Shown in pieces: positions 43,300-51,797 of a stretch of 64,000 nucleotides of DNA (positions are counted from its first letter, which is position 1; each line of letters begins with the position of its first letter). The position numbers were made by a program, and so were the translations under genes. The notes beneath the pieces are model-generated. The model saw only the letters and a list, made by a program, of their open reading frames with translations, made no database searches and was not told the origin of the DNA. The DNA comes from Beijerinckiaceae bacterium (lineage in GTDB: Bacteria > Pseudomonadota > Alphaproteobacteria > Rhizobiales > Beijerinckiaceae): contig JAPZUD010000002.1 in NCBI GenBank assembly GCA_027533425.1, positions 248,001-312,000 on the forward strand. The letters are read 5' to 3'.

Positions 43300-44256
43300 T
43301 CACCCCTGCAGCCGCGCCCACATCTCGCGGTCGCGCTCGGCGGTCCAGATCACGGGATGGTCGATGCCCCGCGCCTCGTCATAGGCGCGGCTGACATTGA
43401 AGGGCAGGCAATGCTCGTAGATGGCATAGCTGCCGAAAGGCCCGTCCATGGCGGCACGGACATCGGCGAAGGCCGCGCGCAGGTCCTTGCCGGCCGCGAC
43501 AGCCTTCCGCACCGTGCCGTACAGCGTCTCGAGAAAATCGGTCGTGCCGGCAATGGCGGCGGCCACCTTGTCGCGGCCAACGAGGGCATCGCCGCGCCCG
43601 GGCACGAGCGCCACCGGATCATGCCCGGCCACGCGCTTCAGCGTTTCCGGCCAGTCGGCGAAATGCGCGTCGCCGCAATAGCAGGCGGAGCGATACTCGA
43701 CGAGATCGCCGGAGAACATCACGCCAGCGTCAGGCACCCAGGCGATGGTATCGCCCGCGGTATGGCCGCGGCCGGGATGCTTGATCCGCACCTCGCGCTT
43801 GCCGAGCCAGACCGACATCTCGCCTGCGAAGGTGATGCTCGGCCAGGTAAGACCGGGAATGGTCTCCTTGCCTCGGAACAGCCGCGGGAAACGGCCGATC
43901 TCGGAATCCATGTCCTGCGCGCCGCGTTCGACGATCAGGTCGCGGGTGGCATCGGAGGCCAGGATCATCTTCGCATCGCGATAGGCCGAGGCGCCGAGGA
44001 CCCGCACCGCATGGTAATGCGAGAGCAGGACATGGGTGATCGGCTTGTCGGTCACGGAGCGGACCCGGTCGATCACGGCCTGAGCCATGGCCGGCGTGGC
44101 CTGGGCATCGACAATCAGCACGCCGTCATCGCCAATGATGACCCCGGTATTCGGGTCGCCTTCGGCGGTGAAGGCGTAGAGACCGGGGCCGATCTCGGCA
44201 AAGGTGATGGTCTTCTCGGCGAGATCGGCCGCCGAGGCGAAAGCCGGGCCGCTCAT
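43300..44256 (-). CDS. MBL-fold protein with altered metal site
   Basis: A 318-residue metallo-beta-lactamase-fold protein. The fold is clear from NTGVIIGDDGVLIVDAQ, the HPGRGHTAGDTI segment (His165) and FSGDLVEYRSACYCGD (Asp184). The first metal motif, normally HxHxDH, reads HYHAVR at residues 80-85, losing Asp and the second His. The later PGHG reads PGRG (Arg221). One metal site is therefore probably lost, or this is a divergent subfamily. It overlaps the FAH-family gene by 4 nt, so it shares that operon; a hydrolase step in the same pathway is likely. Confidence 0.85.
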   Translation of the reverse strand: MSGPAFASAADLAEKTITFAEIGPGLYAFTAEGDPNTGVIIGDDGVLIVDAQATPAMAQAVIDRVRSVTDKPITHVLLSHYHAVRVLGASAYRDAKMILASDATRDLIVERGAQDMDSEIGRFPRLFRGKETIPGLTWPSITFAGEMSVWLGKREVRIKHPGRGHTAGDTIAWVPDAGVMFSGDLVEYRSACYCGDAHFADWPETLKRVAGHDPVALVPGRGDALVGRDKVAAAIAGTTDFLETLYGTVRKAVAAGKDLRAAFADVRAAMDGPFGSYAIYEHCLPFNVSRAYDEARGIDHPVIWTAERDREMWARLQG

Positions 44257-45281
44257 CGGCCGCCTCCCGCCAGCGCCGCCGGCTCGATGCGATTCTCGAT
44301 CGCGCCGAACAGCGAATGGCCCTTCCTGTCCTTCATCTCGATGCGGACGACATCGCCGAAGCGCAGGAACGGCGTCCGGACCGCACCATCGCGGATGGTC
44401 TCGACCATGCGCTGCTCGGCGAGGCAGGAATAACCACGCCCGCCCTCCGCCACCGGTCGGCCGGGCGAGCCATCGGGATCGCGGTTCGAGACCGTGCCCG
44501 AGCCGAGGATCGTGCCGGCGCCGAGCGGCCGCGTCTTCGCCGCATGGGCGAGCAGGGTCCCGAAATCGAAGGTCATTTCCTCTCCCGCCTCGGGGCAGCC
44601 CAGCGGCCGGCCGTTGATCGCCGTGAGCAGCGGCAGGGCGAGTTTCCCGCCCGACCAGGCCGGGCCCAGCTCGTCCGGCGTCAGCGCGACGGGCGAGAAG
44701 GCCGTAGGCGGCTTGGACTGGAGGAAGCCGAACCCCTTGGCGAGCTCGCCAGGGATGAGGTTGCGCAGGCTGACATCATTGACCAGCACAACAAGACGGA
44801 TCGCCGCGAGGCAGGTAGCGGCATCGGCGCCGGCGGGAATATCGCCGGTGATCACCGCAATCTCGGCCTCGCAATCGATGCCGTATTCCTCGCTGGCCAC
44901 CAGCACGGCATCGCGGGCGCCGAGATTGGCATCGGACGTGCCCTGGTACATCAGCGGATCGGTCCAGAAACTGGCGGGCAATTCCGCGCCCCGCGCCTTC
45001 CGGACCAGCTCGACATGGTTCACATAGGCCGAACCGTCGAGCCATTGATAGGCGCGCGGCAGCGGAGCCGCGGCATCATGCTCGTGGAAGCGGAACGAGG
45101 GCACGGCCTCGTGTTCGAGGCTCTCGGCGAGATCGGCCAACGGTGCGGCAACCCGGTCCCAGGAATCGAGCGCGGCCTGCAGGGTGGGTGCGATATGGGA
45201 TGCCTCGGTGGCGCGGGTCAGATCCCGCGAGACCACGACCAGCCGGCCATCCCGCCCGCCCTTGAGCGATGCCAATTTCAT
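44253..45281 (-). CDS. Fumarylacetoacetate hydrolase family protein
   Basis: A 342-residue FAH-superfamily protein; members hydrolyse or decarboxylate beta-diketo and related acids from aromatic breakdown. The metal-binding acidic residues are visible in EYGIDCEAEIAVITGDIP and LVVLVNDVSLRNLIP. The GAGTILGSGTVSNRD segment and the RFGDVVRIEMKDRKGHSLFGAIE end are also conserved. The ATG at 45281 follows GGGAGGAACGG. First gene of the FAH-MBL unit; a GTTTCA...TGAAAC inverted repeat lies 42-61 nt upstream. Confidence 0.9.
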   Translation of the reverse strand: MKLASLKGGRDGRLVVVSRDLTRATEASHIAPTLQAALDSWDRVAAPLADLAESLEHEAVPSFRFHEHDAAAPLPRAYQWLDGSAYVNHVELVRKARGAELPASFWTDPLMYQGTSDANLGARDAVLVASEEYGIDCEAEIAVITGDIPAGADAATCLAAIRLVVLVNDVSLRNLIPGELAKGFGFLQSKPPTAFSPVALTPDELGPAWSGGKLALPLLTAINGRPLGCPEAGEEMTFDFGTLLAHAAKTRPLGAGTILGSGTVSNRDPDGSPGRPVAEGGRGYSCLAEQRMVETIRDGAVRTPFLRFGDVVRIEMKDRKGHSLFGAIENRIEPAALAGGGR

Positions 45282-45322
45282 TCCGTTCCTCCCGCGCTTG
45301 CCTTGTTTCGCCATCTTTCTGC

Positions 45323-45342
45323 GTTTCACATCAAAATGAAAC
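45323..45342. promoter_or_regulatory. Inverted repeat GTTTCA-N8-TGAAAC upstream of the FAH gene
   Basis: Two 6-nt arms identical to those of the palindrome before marR, spaced by eight bases. It lies 42 nt upstream of the FAH-family start and 114 nt upstream of the TRAP gene. Proposed MarR operator. Confidence 0.5.
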
Positions 45343-45413
45343 GGAGTTCGGGATGACGACCCGGCATCTCTGTGCAATTCTCGCAAGGGACACGCGTGAA
45401 GGGCAAGCAAAAA

Positions 45414-45427
45414 GTTTCACGCGGAAC
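45414..45427. promoter_or_regulatory. Imperfect operator-like site upstream of the TRAP gene
   Basis: GTTTCACGCGGAAC matches the marR palindrome GTTTCAGCTGAAAC at 10 of 14 positions. It lies 29 nt before the TRAP start. Proposed weaker MarR site. Confidence 0.4.
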
Positions 45428-45455
45428 TAATTCCGTCATGAAAGGGGTCAGGACG

Positions 45456-46553
45456 ATGCGTCGGCGTGAAGTATTGCTCTCGGGGATGGGGGCGGGAACC
45501 GCCCTGGCGGCCAGCACGCTGGCCAAGCCGGCAGTCGCGCAGAGCATGCCGGAAATCAAATGGCGCCTGACCTCAAGCTTCCCGAAATCGCTCGACACGA
45601 TTTTCGGCACAGCCCAGCACCTGGCCAAGCTGGTTGCCGAGGCCACGGATAACCGATTCCAGATCCAGACCTTCGCTGCCGGCGAAATCGTTCCCGGCCT
45701 GCAGGCGCTGGATGCGGTTTCTTCCGGCGCGCTCGAATGCTGCCACACGCCGACCTATTTCTATGGCGGCAAGGACCCGGTGCTCGGCTTCGGGACAGGC
45801 ATGCCCTTCGGGCCGAATGCCCGGCTCCAGCATGCCTGGTGGCACAATGGTGGCGGGGCCGAGATCGTCAATGAATCGCTCGCCAAGTTCAACACGATCG
45901 GGTTCGCCGCCGGCAATTCCGGCACGCAGATGGGCGGCTGGTTCCGGAAGGAGATCAACACGCTCGATGATCTCAAGGGGCTGAAATTCCGCATCGGCGG
46001 CACGGGCGGGCAGATCCTCGCGCGGATGGGCGTCGTGCCGCAGCAGATCGCGCCGGCCGATATCTATCCGGCACTCGAGAAGGGCACGATCGACGCCATC
46101 GAATTCGTGGGCCCCTATGACGACGAGAAACTCGGCTTCTCCAAGGTCGCCAAATACTACTATTATCCTGGCTTCTGGGAAGGCGGCGCCATGCTGCATC
46201 TCGTGGTCAATCTCGAGCAGTGGAACCGGCTGCCGAAGCATTACCAGGCCATCATCCGGCAGGCCTCGGAAGCGGCGAACACCTGGATGCTGTCGAAATA
46301 TGACACGGTCAACGCACCGGCGCTGAAGCGCCTCGTCAGCCGGGGCACCGAGCTGCGCCCGTTCAGCGCTGCCATCATGGATGCGGGCTACGAAACGTCA
46401 AAAACCTACTTTGCCGAGATCGCCGCACAGAATCCGCTGTTCAAGAAGGCCCTGGATTCGGTGAACGCCTATCTGGGCGAACAGTATCTGTGGTGGCAGG
46501 TCGGCGAATATTCCTACGATTCGATGATGATCCGGACCCGGCTGCGGGGCTGA
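45456..46553 (+). CDS. TRAP transporter solute-binding protein (DctP/TakP-like)
   Basis: A 365-residue periplasmic binding protein. The N-terminus MRRREVLLSGMGAGTALAAS has a twin-arginine-like start and ends near AVAQ. IKWRLTSSFPKSLDTIFGTA, GLKFRIGGTGGQILARMG and DAIEFVGPYDDEKLGF are typical of TakP-type proteins that bind 2-oxo or other monocarboxylates. The WWHNGGGAEIV segment is also characteristic. Start at 45456 after AGGACG; an ATG at 45438 is possible. No DctQ or DctM membrane subunits are adjacent, so it must pair with a distant permease. It is divergent from the FAH gene. Confidence 0.9.
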   Translation: MRRREVLLSGMGAGTALAASTLAKPAVAQSMPEIKWRLTSSFPKSLDTIFGTAQHLAKLVAEATDNRFQIQTFAAGEIVPGLQALDAVSSGALECCHTPTYFYGGKDPVLGFGTGMPFGPNARLQHAWWHNGGGAEIVNESLAKFNTIGFAAGNSGTQMGGWFRKEINTLDDLKGLKFRIGGTGGQILARMGVVPQQIAPADIYPALEKGTIDAIEFVGPYDDEKLGFSKVAKYYYYPGFWEGGAMLHLVVNLEQWNRLPKHYQAIIRQASEAANTWMLSKYDTVNAPALKRLVSRGTELRPFSAAIMDAGYETSKTYFAEIAAQNPLFKKALDSVNAYLGEQYLWWQVGEYSYDSMMIRTRLRG

Positions 46554-46645
46554 TCCTTCGGATGCGCCTTTGGTATTAGGCGAATTGTTCAAGATTGGGC
46601 TGGACAGATCGGGGCCTCGCCCCGATCATCCGCCGCAACTTGATC

Positions 46646-46659
46646 GTTTCAGCTGAAAC
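46646..46659. promoter_or_regulatory. Perfect palindrome upstream of marR
   Basis: GTTTCAGCTGAAAC, a 14-bp perfect palindrome, lies 22 nt before the proposed marR start. The position and form fit autoregulation by the encoded MarR protein. Related arms occur at 45323-45342 and 45414-45427. Confidence 0.6.
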
Positions 46660-46681
46660 AAACTGACGGATTTTGATTAAC

Positions 46682-47179
46682 ATGGCCTCCGGCGAGAGAT
46701 TGCCCTCCGGCGCAATGGATATCCATGCCGAAGCCGAACCCCTTCGTCTCGAAGGGTTCCTGCCCTATCGCCTCAACATGCTGGCGACCGAGGTGAGCCA
46801 GACGCTGGCCCGTGCCTATGGCCGGAAATTCGGCATTTCCATTCCCGAATGGCGTGTCCTGGCCACGTTGGGGCAGTTCGGCGTCATGACGGCGCGGGAC
46901 ATCGGCGGGCATTCGCGGATGCACAAGACGACGGTCAGCCGCGCTGTCGCCGCTCTTGAGAAGCGCCGCCTGATCGTTCGCCGGGCCAACCGCGCCGACA
47001 TGCGCGAAGCCTTCCTGGCGCTGACCGATGCCGGAACGGCGATCTACCATGAGATCGTTCCGATGGCGCGGGCCTTTTCCGATTCGCTCTGCGCGGGCCT
47101 GTCCGAGACCGAACTCCGGCAGATGAATACGCTGATCGACAAGCTGGCCGAACGGGTTGCCTCTCTGGGCAACGGATAG
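46682..47179 (+). CDS. MarR-family transcriptional regulator
   Basis: A 165-residue MarR-type winged-helix regulator. YRLNMLATEVSQTLARAYGRKFGISIPEWRVLATL is the dimer and first DNA-binding part. MTARDIGGHSRMHKTTVSRAVAALEKRRLIVRRANRADMREAFLALTDAG is the recognition helix and wing. Such proteins usually sense phenolic ligands. The start is uncertain: ATG at 46682 (no clear ribosome site) or 46715. The upstream palindrome and its partners in the FAH/TRAP region suggest it controls this catabolic locus. Confidence 0.88.
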   Translation: MASGERLPSGAMDIHAEAEPLRLEGFLPYRLNMLATEVSQTLARAYGRKFGISIPEWRVLATLGQFGVMTARDIGGHSRMHKTTVSRAVAALEKRRLIVRRANRADMREAFLALTDAGTAIYHEIVPMARAFSDSLCAGLSETELRQMNTLIDKLAERVASLGNG

Positions 47180-47296
47180 GGCGTTCCGGACGGAAATCCT
47201 GCCTTGCTTGGACCATGTTTCACCGGCATGACAGCGGGCGCGTGATTCCATTTGCGAATCCGTCGTTTGTTTACGTTCGTCGGGTACGCTTCTGGC

Positions 47297-48499
47297 ATGA
47301 TTCCGCTTCGATCCAGGCTCCGGTTCCTTGCCTTGGCGCTTCTGGGCGCCGCCGGCGCCGTTCTGGCGACCGAATCCCACGCGCAATCCCCCGTCTGTGC
47401 CCAGATCCGTTCCGAACTGGCGACGATGCCGAATACCGGCGGACCGACGCGGGATTCATCGCGGCTGCGTTCGGAACTCGGCCGTATCCGTCTGGCGATG
47501 CAGCAGAATGATTGCGGACGCGGGTCCGGCTTCCTTGGCCTGGGTGGCCCGCCGCCCGTCTGTACCCCGCTTCGTAACCAGGCCGCAGCCTACGAGGCCC
47601 AGATCCGGCAGATGGAGGGCGGCTCACCGCGCCGGGCGCAGCTTGTCGCAGCGCTGGACCGGTATGGTTGCCTTGGCGGCCAACAGCAAGCCCAGCCGCA
47701 GCGCGGCGTGATCTATGCCGCCCCGAATTCGCCGAGCCTTTTCGAGCGCCTGTTCGGCGATGACAGCCCGCGTGACAACAACCGCTACGCCAATGACGCC
47801 CCGATCGACCCCGATGCGGAGTTCAAGGAGCGGCTCGGCGGCCGCCTTGCCGTGTGTGTGCGGACCTGCGACGGCTTTTTCTTCCCGGTGAATTTCGAGG
47901 GAATCGGTGCGCGGGACGAATATGCCACCGTCTGCCAGTCGCTCTGCCCTGCCGCGGAAACGCGCGTCTTCTTCATGCAGGCCGGTGCGGATATCGAGCG
48001 CGCGGCGTCGCGGGATGGCACGCCCTATATGTCGCTGCCGACGGCCAAGAAATTCCAGCAATCGCGCGATCCCGCCTGTTTCTGCAAGCCGCCGCAGCAA
48101 ACCTGGGCCAGTGCGATGAAGGGCGTCGAGGATATTGTCGAGACGCGCAAGGGCGATATCGTTGTCTCGCAGGAGCAGGCGCTGGCCATGTCCCGGCCGA
48201 AGGCGACGCCCAACCCGGTTGACAAGCGCAATGCGAAGAACCAACCCGCGCCGAAGCCGGCCAATGCTGCGGAATCGGAGGCGCCGGCCAGCCTGCCGGA
48301 AAGCGCCCTGCCGACAGGCGGCAATGCTTCGGCCGGAATCGGGCCGCGCGTCCAGCGCGACCGGGTCATCTCGTCCGCCGGCGGCACGAAGCAGCAGGTG
48401 GTCGGGGCCGACGGAACGGTGCGGGTCGTCAGGAACGTGGCGCCGGAGCTAACCGGGAAAGAGCGGCCGATCGACCTAAGAGGGGAAGCACGGCCCTGA
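47297..48499 (+). CDS. DUF2865 domain protein, secreted
   Basis: A 400-residue exported protein with an N-terminal signal (LRSRLRFLALALLGAAGAVLATESHAQ) and a DUF2865 region. That region is recognised by FKERLGGRLAVCVRTCDGFFFPVNF and the paired cysteines in TVCQSLCPAAETRVFFM and DPACFCKPP. A Pro/Ala-rich tail follows. The family is restricted mainly to Hyphomicrobiales, and its envelope role is unknown. The start at 47297 (MIPLRSRL) is preferred; an upstream frame from 47252 adds 15 residues. Its last 71 nt overlap the end of gltX on the other strand. Confidence 0.85.
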   Translation: MIPLRSRLRFLALALLGAAGAVLATESHAQSPVCAQIRSELATMPNTGGPTRDSSRLRSELGRIRLAMQQNDCGRGSGFLGLGGPPPVCTPLRNQAAAYEAQIRQMEGGSPRRAQLVAALDRYGCLGGQQQAQPQRGVIYAAPNSPSLFERLFGDDSPRDNNRYANDAPIDPDAEFKERLGGRLAVCVRTCDGFFFPVNFEGIGARDEYATVCQSLCPAAETRVFFMQAGADIERAASRDGTPYMSLPTAKKFQQSRDPACFCKPPQQTWASAMKGVEDIVETRKGDIVVSQEQALAMSRPKATPNPVDKRNAKNQPAPKPANAAESEAPASLPESALPTGGNASAGIGPRVQRDRVISSAGGTKQQVVGADGTVRVVRNVAPELTGKERPIDLRGEARP

Positions 48500-49775
48500 G
48501 TTCCGGCCCGTGATCGCGGCCGGTCAGCGCCAGCCGCAGCGGCATGAACAGGGCCTTGCCCTTCCGCCCCGTCTTCGCCTGAAGCGCCTGTACCCAGCGT
48601 GACCAGGTCTCGCTGTCAAACGGTTCTTCCGGCAAACAGGCCACCGCCTCCGCGAGGAAGGCCGGATCCTCGGCCGGGAAATGCTGCGGCGCCATCAGCA
48701 GCGACCACCATTCCGCCGCCTCCTCGATCCGGTCGACATTGCCATGGATCGCCTGCCAGAAGGCCTCTGCCTGCGGGCCGGCAATGCCCAGAGCGGCCAG
48801 CGTTTCCGCCACGGCGGCAAAGGGTCGGGCATGGAGCAGCCGCTTCGAGAGGTCTCGGATTTCCGCCGGATCGAATTTCGTCAGCGCACGCGAGAATTTC
48901 GCAAGATCGAGCCGTTCCGCCAGGGCCTCGAGATCCGGCAGGGGCTGGACCGGCTCGGCCGTGCCGGTGAGCGTGGCGACAAGGGCAACGGCCAGCGGAT
49001 CCACCCCTTCCGCGCGGAAACTGCGGATCGAAAGCGCTCCGGTACGCTTCGACATTTCCTCGCCCGTGGCCGAAGTGATGAGGTTATGGTGCGAGAAGCG
49101 CGGCGGTACAGCGCCGAAACCCGCGAACAGCTCGATCTGTACGGCCGTGTTGGCGACGTGATCCTCACCGCGAAGGATATCGGTGACACCCATATCGATA
49201 TCGTCGATCACCGAGGCGAAGGTGTAGAGGAAGGTTCCATCGGCCCGGACGAGGACGGGGTCGGACAGGGATGCGGTCTCGATATGGCATTCGCCGCGCA
49301 CGCCATCGAGCCAGCGCACGGTCTTGCCGGACAACCTGAACCGCCAGTGCGGCGCACGCCCTTCGGCTTCCAGCCGCGCGCGATCCTCCGCCGTCAGGGC
49401 GAGCGCCGCCCGATCATAGACCGGCGGCAGGCCACGTGCCTGCTGGCGCTTCCGCTTTCGGTCGAGTTCCTCCGCCGTCTCGTAGGCGGGATAGATCAGC
49501 CCGCGCGCCCTGAAATCCTCGAGCGCCGCGGCGTAGCGGGCAATGCGGTCGGATTGCCGCTCGATCCGGTCGGGCACGATGCCGAGCCAGGCGAGATCCT
49601 CGAGAATCGCATCGGCATATTCGACCCGCGAGCGCTCCACATCCGTATCGTCGAAACGCAGGATGAAGGTACCACCGGCCTTGCGCGCCAGCAGCGCGTT
49701 CCACAACGCTGTCCGGGCATTGCCGATATGGATGTAGCCGGTCGGCGAGGGTGCGAAGCGGAAAATCGGGGCCAT
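48429..49775 (-). CDS. gltX: Glutamyl-tRNA synthetase (GltX)
   Basis: A class I synthetase of 448 residues charging tRNA-Glu (and possibly tRNA-Gln in organisms using the amidotransferase route). FRFAPSPTGYIHIGNARTALW holds the HIGH-type motif, LRFDDTDVERSR follows, and the KMSKS-type motif reads EEMSKRTG. The C-terminal helical anticodon-binding half is complete. Alphaproteobacteria often carry two gltX genes; this is one of them and its tRNA preference is not readable. It overlaps the convergent DUF2865 gene by 71 nt. Confidence 0.93.
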   Translation of the reverse strand: MAPIFRFAPSPTGYIHIGNARTALWNALLARKAGGTFILRFDDTDVERSRVEYADAILEDLAWLGIVPDRIERQSDRIARYAAALEDFRARGLIYPAYETAEELDRKRKRQQARGLPPVYDRAALALTAEDRARLEAEGRAPHWRFRLSGKTVRWLDGVRGECHIETASLSDPVLVRADGTFLYTFASVIDDIDMGVTDILRGEDHVANTAVQIELFAGFGAVPPRFSHHNLITSATGEEMSKRTGALSIRSFRAEGVDPLAVALVATLTGTAEPVQPLPDLEALAERLDLAKFSRALTKFDPAEIRDLSKRLLHARPFAAVAETLAALGIAGPQAEAFWQAIHGNVDRIEEAAEWWSLLMAPQHFPAEDPAFLAEAVACLPEEPFDSETWSRWVQALQAKTGRKGKALFMPLRLALTGRDHGPELRAVLPLLGRSAALSRLAPAPRS

Positions 49776-49878
49776 GCCGGCGGATCTCGATGGAAGGGAG
49801 GAAGGGCCCGGGGGTGGCCCGGGCAGCTGGCCCTGTCCTTAGCCGATGCGCCCGCCCCGGCAAAGGGGCGGCAACGGC

Positions 49879-51621
49879 TCAGCCGTCGAAAGCCTCGTTG
49901 ATCGAACCGGCCGGGCCAGGCGCGAGGGCCGGATCCGGTGTATAGGGCACCTCCAGCCGGTCACGGAAGGCATTGGTGATCGGGTAGCGGCGGTCGCGGC
50001 CGAAATTGCGGCGGGTGATCTTGACCCCAGGAGCCGATTGGCGGCGCTTGTATTCGGCAATCGAGAGCAGATGCTCGATCCGCCGCACCGTGGCGACATC
50101 ATGCCCGCGCGCAACGATGGCGCTCACGGGGAGTTCCAACTCGACCAGACCTTCAAGAATATCATCGAGGATCTCGTAGGGCGGCAGCGAATCCTGGTCC
50201 TTCTGGTTCTCGCGCAGTTCGGCTGTCGGCGGCTTGGTGAGGATGTTCCCGGGGATGACGATGCCATCCGGCCCCATGGCGCCCGGCGGCTTCCAGCGGT
50301 TGCGCAGGGCCGAAAGACGGAACACCTCCATCTTGTAGAGGTCCTTGATCGGATTGTAGCCGCCATTCATGTCGCCATAGAGCGTGGCATAGCCCACCGA
50401 CATCTCGCTCTTGTTGCCCGTGGTGACGACCATGGACCCGAACTTGTTCGAGATCGACATGAGCAGGGTGCCGCGGGCACGGGATTGCAGGTTTTCCTCG
50501 GTCACGTCGCGCGGGCGGCCGGCAAAGAGCGGGGCCAGCACTGATTCGAGCCCTTCGACCGCCGGTGCAATCGGCAGGATGTCATACCGCAGGCCGAGCG
50601 CGGCAGCGCAATCGCGCGCGTCGCGCAGGCTCTCTTCGGAAGTATAGCGGTACGGCAGCATCACCGCATGGACGCGATCCGGCCCGAGGGCATCGACGGC
50701 CATGGCTGCGCAGAGGGCGGAATCCACGCCGCCGGACAGGCCAAGCACCACGCCCGGAAAGCGGTTCTTCTCGACATAATCCTTCAGGCCGAGCATGCAG
50801 GCCGCATAATCCGCCTCGGGGCCTTCCGGCACGATGGCCATCTCGCCGGGCGCGATGCGCCAGACCCCGCCCTGCCGCTCGAAGACGATCGTCGCGCAAT
50901 GCTCGACAAAGGCCGGGAACTGGAAGGCCAGCGAACCATCCGCCTGCAGGCCGAAGGAGGCGCCATCGAAGACCAGTTCATCCTGCCCGCCGACCTGATT
51001 GAGATAGACCAGCGGCAGGCCGCTTTCCTTAACGCGCGCCACGGCAATGTTGGTGCGGATATCGGCCTTGTTCCGCTCGTAGGGCGAACCGTTCGGGACC
51101 AGCAGGATCTCGGCACCGGTCTCGGCGAGGCACTCGACCACATCCGTGCCCCAGATATCCTCGCAGATCGGCAGGCCGAGGCGCACGCCGCGCACCGCCA
51201 GCGGACCGGGCATCGGCCCGGGCGCGAAGACGCGCTTCTCGTCGAAGACGCCATAATTCGGCAGATCGACCTTGAAGCGCACGCCAAGGATCCGCCCTTC
51301 ATCCAGCGCGGCCACGGCGTTGTAGAGCCGGCCGCCCTCACGCCAGGGCAGGCCCACCAGCAAGGCCGGGCCACCATCGGCGGTTTCGCGGGCGAGCGTG
51401 TCGAGCGCCTGCCTGCAGGCCTGTTCGAGCGCCGGCTTCGTCACCATGTCCTCGGGCGGATAGCCGGTCAGGAAGAGCTCGGAGAAGAGCACGAGATCGG
51501 CGCCCTGCTCCGCCGCGACCTGCCGGGCCTTCCGTGCCCTTTCGAGATTGCCGCCAATGTCTCCCATCACGGGGTTCAGCTGGGCCAGGGCGATGACGAG
51601 GCGGTCGGGAGTTTTGCTCAT
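49879..51621 (-). CDS. nadE: Glutamine-dependent NAD+ synthetase
   Basis: NadE amidates nicotinic acid adenine dinucleotide to NAD+. The 580-residue fusion has an N-terminal nitrilase-type glutaminase (Glu48 in LFSELFLTGYPPED, Lys in VRFKVDLPNYGVF, Cys in GLPICEDIWG) and a C-terminal synthetase. The latter has the ATP pyrophosphatase loop LGLSGGVDSALCAA, then TTGNKSEMSVGYATLYGDM and the KITRRNFGRDRRYPITNAFR end. Two GC-rich hairpins follow the stop (near 49806-49824 and 49850-49872) but lack a T-run. Confidence 0.96.
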   Translation of the reverse strand: MSKTPDRLVIALAQLNPVMGDIGGNLERARKARQVAAEQGADLVLFSELFLTGYPPEDMVTKPALEQACRQALDTLARETADGGPALLVGLPWREGGRLYNAVAALDEGRILGVRFKVDLPNYGVFDEKRVFAPGPMPGPLAVRGVRLGLPICEDIWGTDVVECLAETGAEILLVPNGSPYERNKADIRTNIAVARVKESGLPLVYLNQVGGQDELVFDGASFGLQADGSLAFQFPAFVEHCATIVFERQGGVWRIAPGEMAIVPEGPEADYAACMLGLKDYVEKNRFPGVVLGLSGGVDSALCAAMAVDALGPDRVHAVMLPYRYTSEESLRDARDCAAALGLRYDILPIAPAVEGLESVLAPLFAGRPRDVTEENLQSRARGTLLMSISNKFGSMVVTTGNKSEMSVGYATLYGDMNGGYNPIKDLYKMEVFRLSALRNRWKPPGAMGPDGIVIPGNILTKPPTAELRENQKDQDSLPPYEILDDILEGLVELELPVSAIVARGHDVATVRRIEHLLSIAEYKRRQSAPGVKITRRNFGRDRRYPITNAFRDRLEVPYTPDPALAPGPAGSINEAFDG

Positions 51622-51712
51622 TTTGACTATATATCTCCTGTCGCGCCCGGCGGCAATGGCCTGCCGGCGGGAGAACGGTGTGCCGTTTCAGGTCATGCTT
51701 TTATCTGCGCCC

Positions 51713-51727
51713 TTAACCGGCGGGTAA
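51713..51727 (+). promoter_or_regulatory. CtrA-like box (TTAA-N7-GTAA)
   Basis: Upstream of the outer-membrane barrel gene, TTAA (51713-51716), seven bases, then GTAA match the alphaproteobacterial CtrA consensus TTAA-N7-TTAA at 7 of 8 positions. An A+T-rich TTAATTTTTTA follows. Suggestive only. Confidence 0.25.
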
Positions 51728-51797
51728 CGTTAATTTTTTACAGTTCGGTCATTCGAGGATTCGAAAACCGGGTCAAACCCGGACGTGGAGTTGGGTT

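Noticed and set aside
49806-49872. Two GC-rich hairpins after nadE as terminators
   Set aside because: The stems are good but no T-run follows on the minus strand, so termination cannot be supported.
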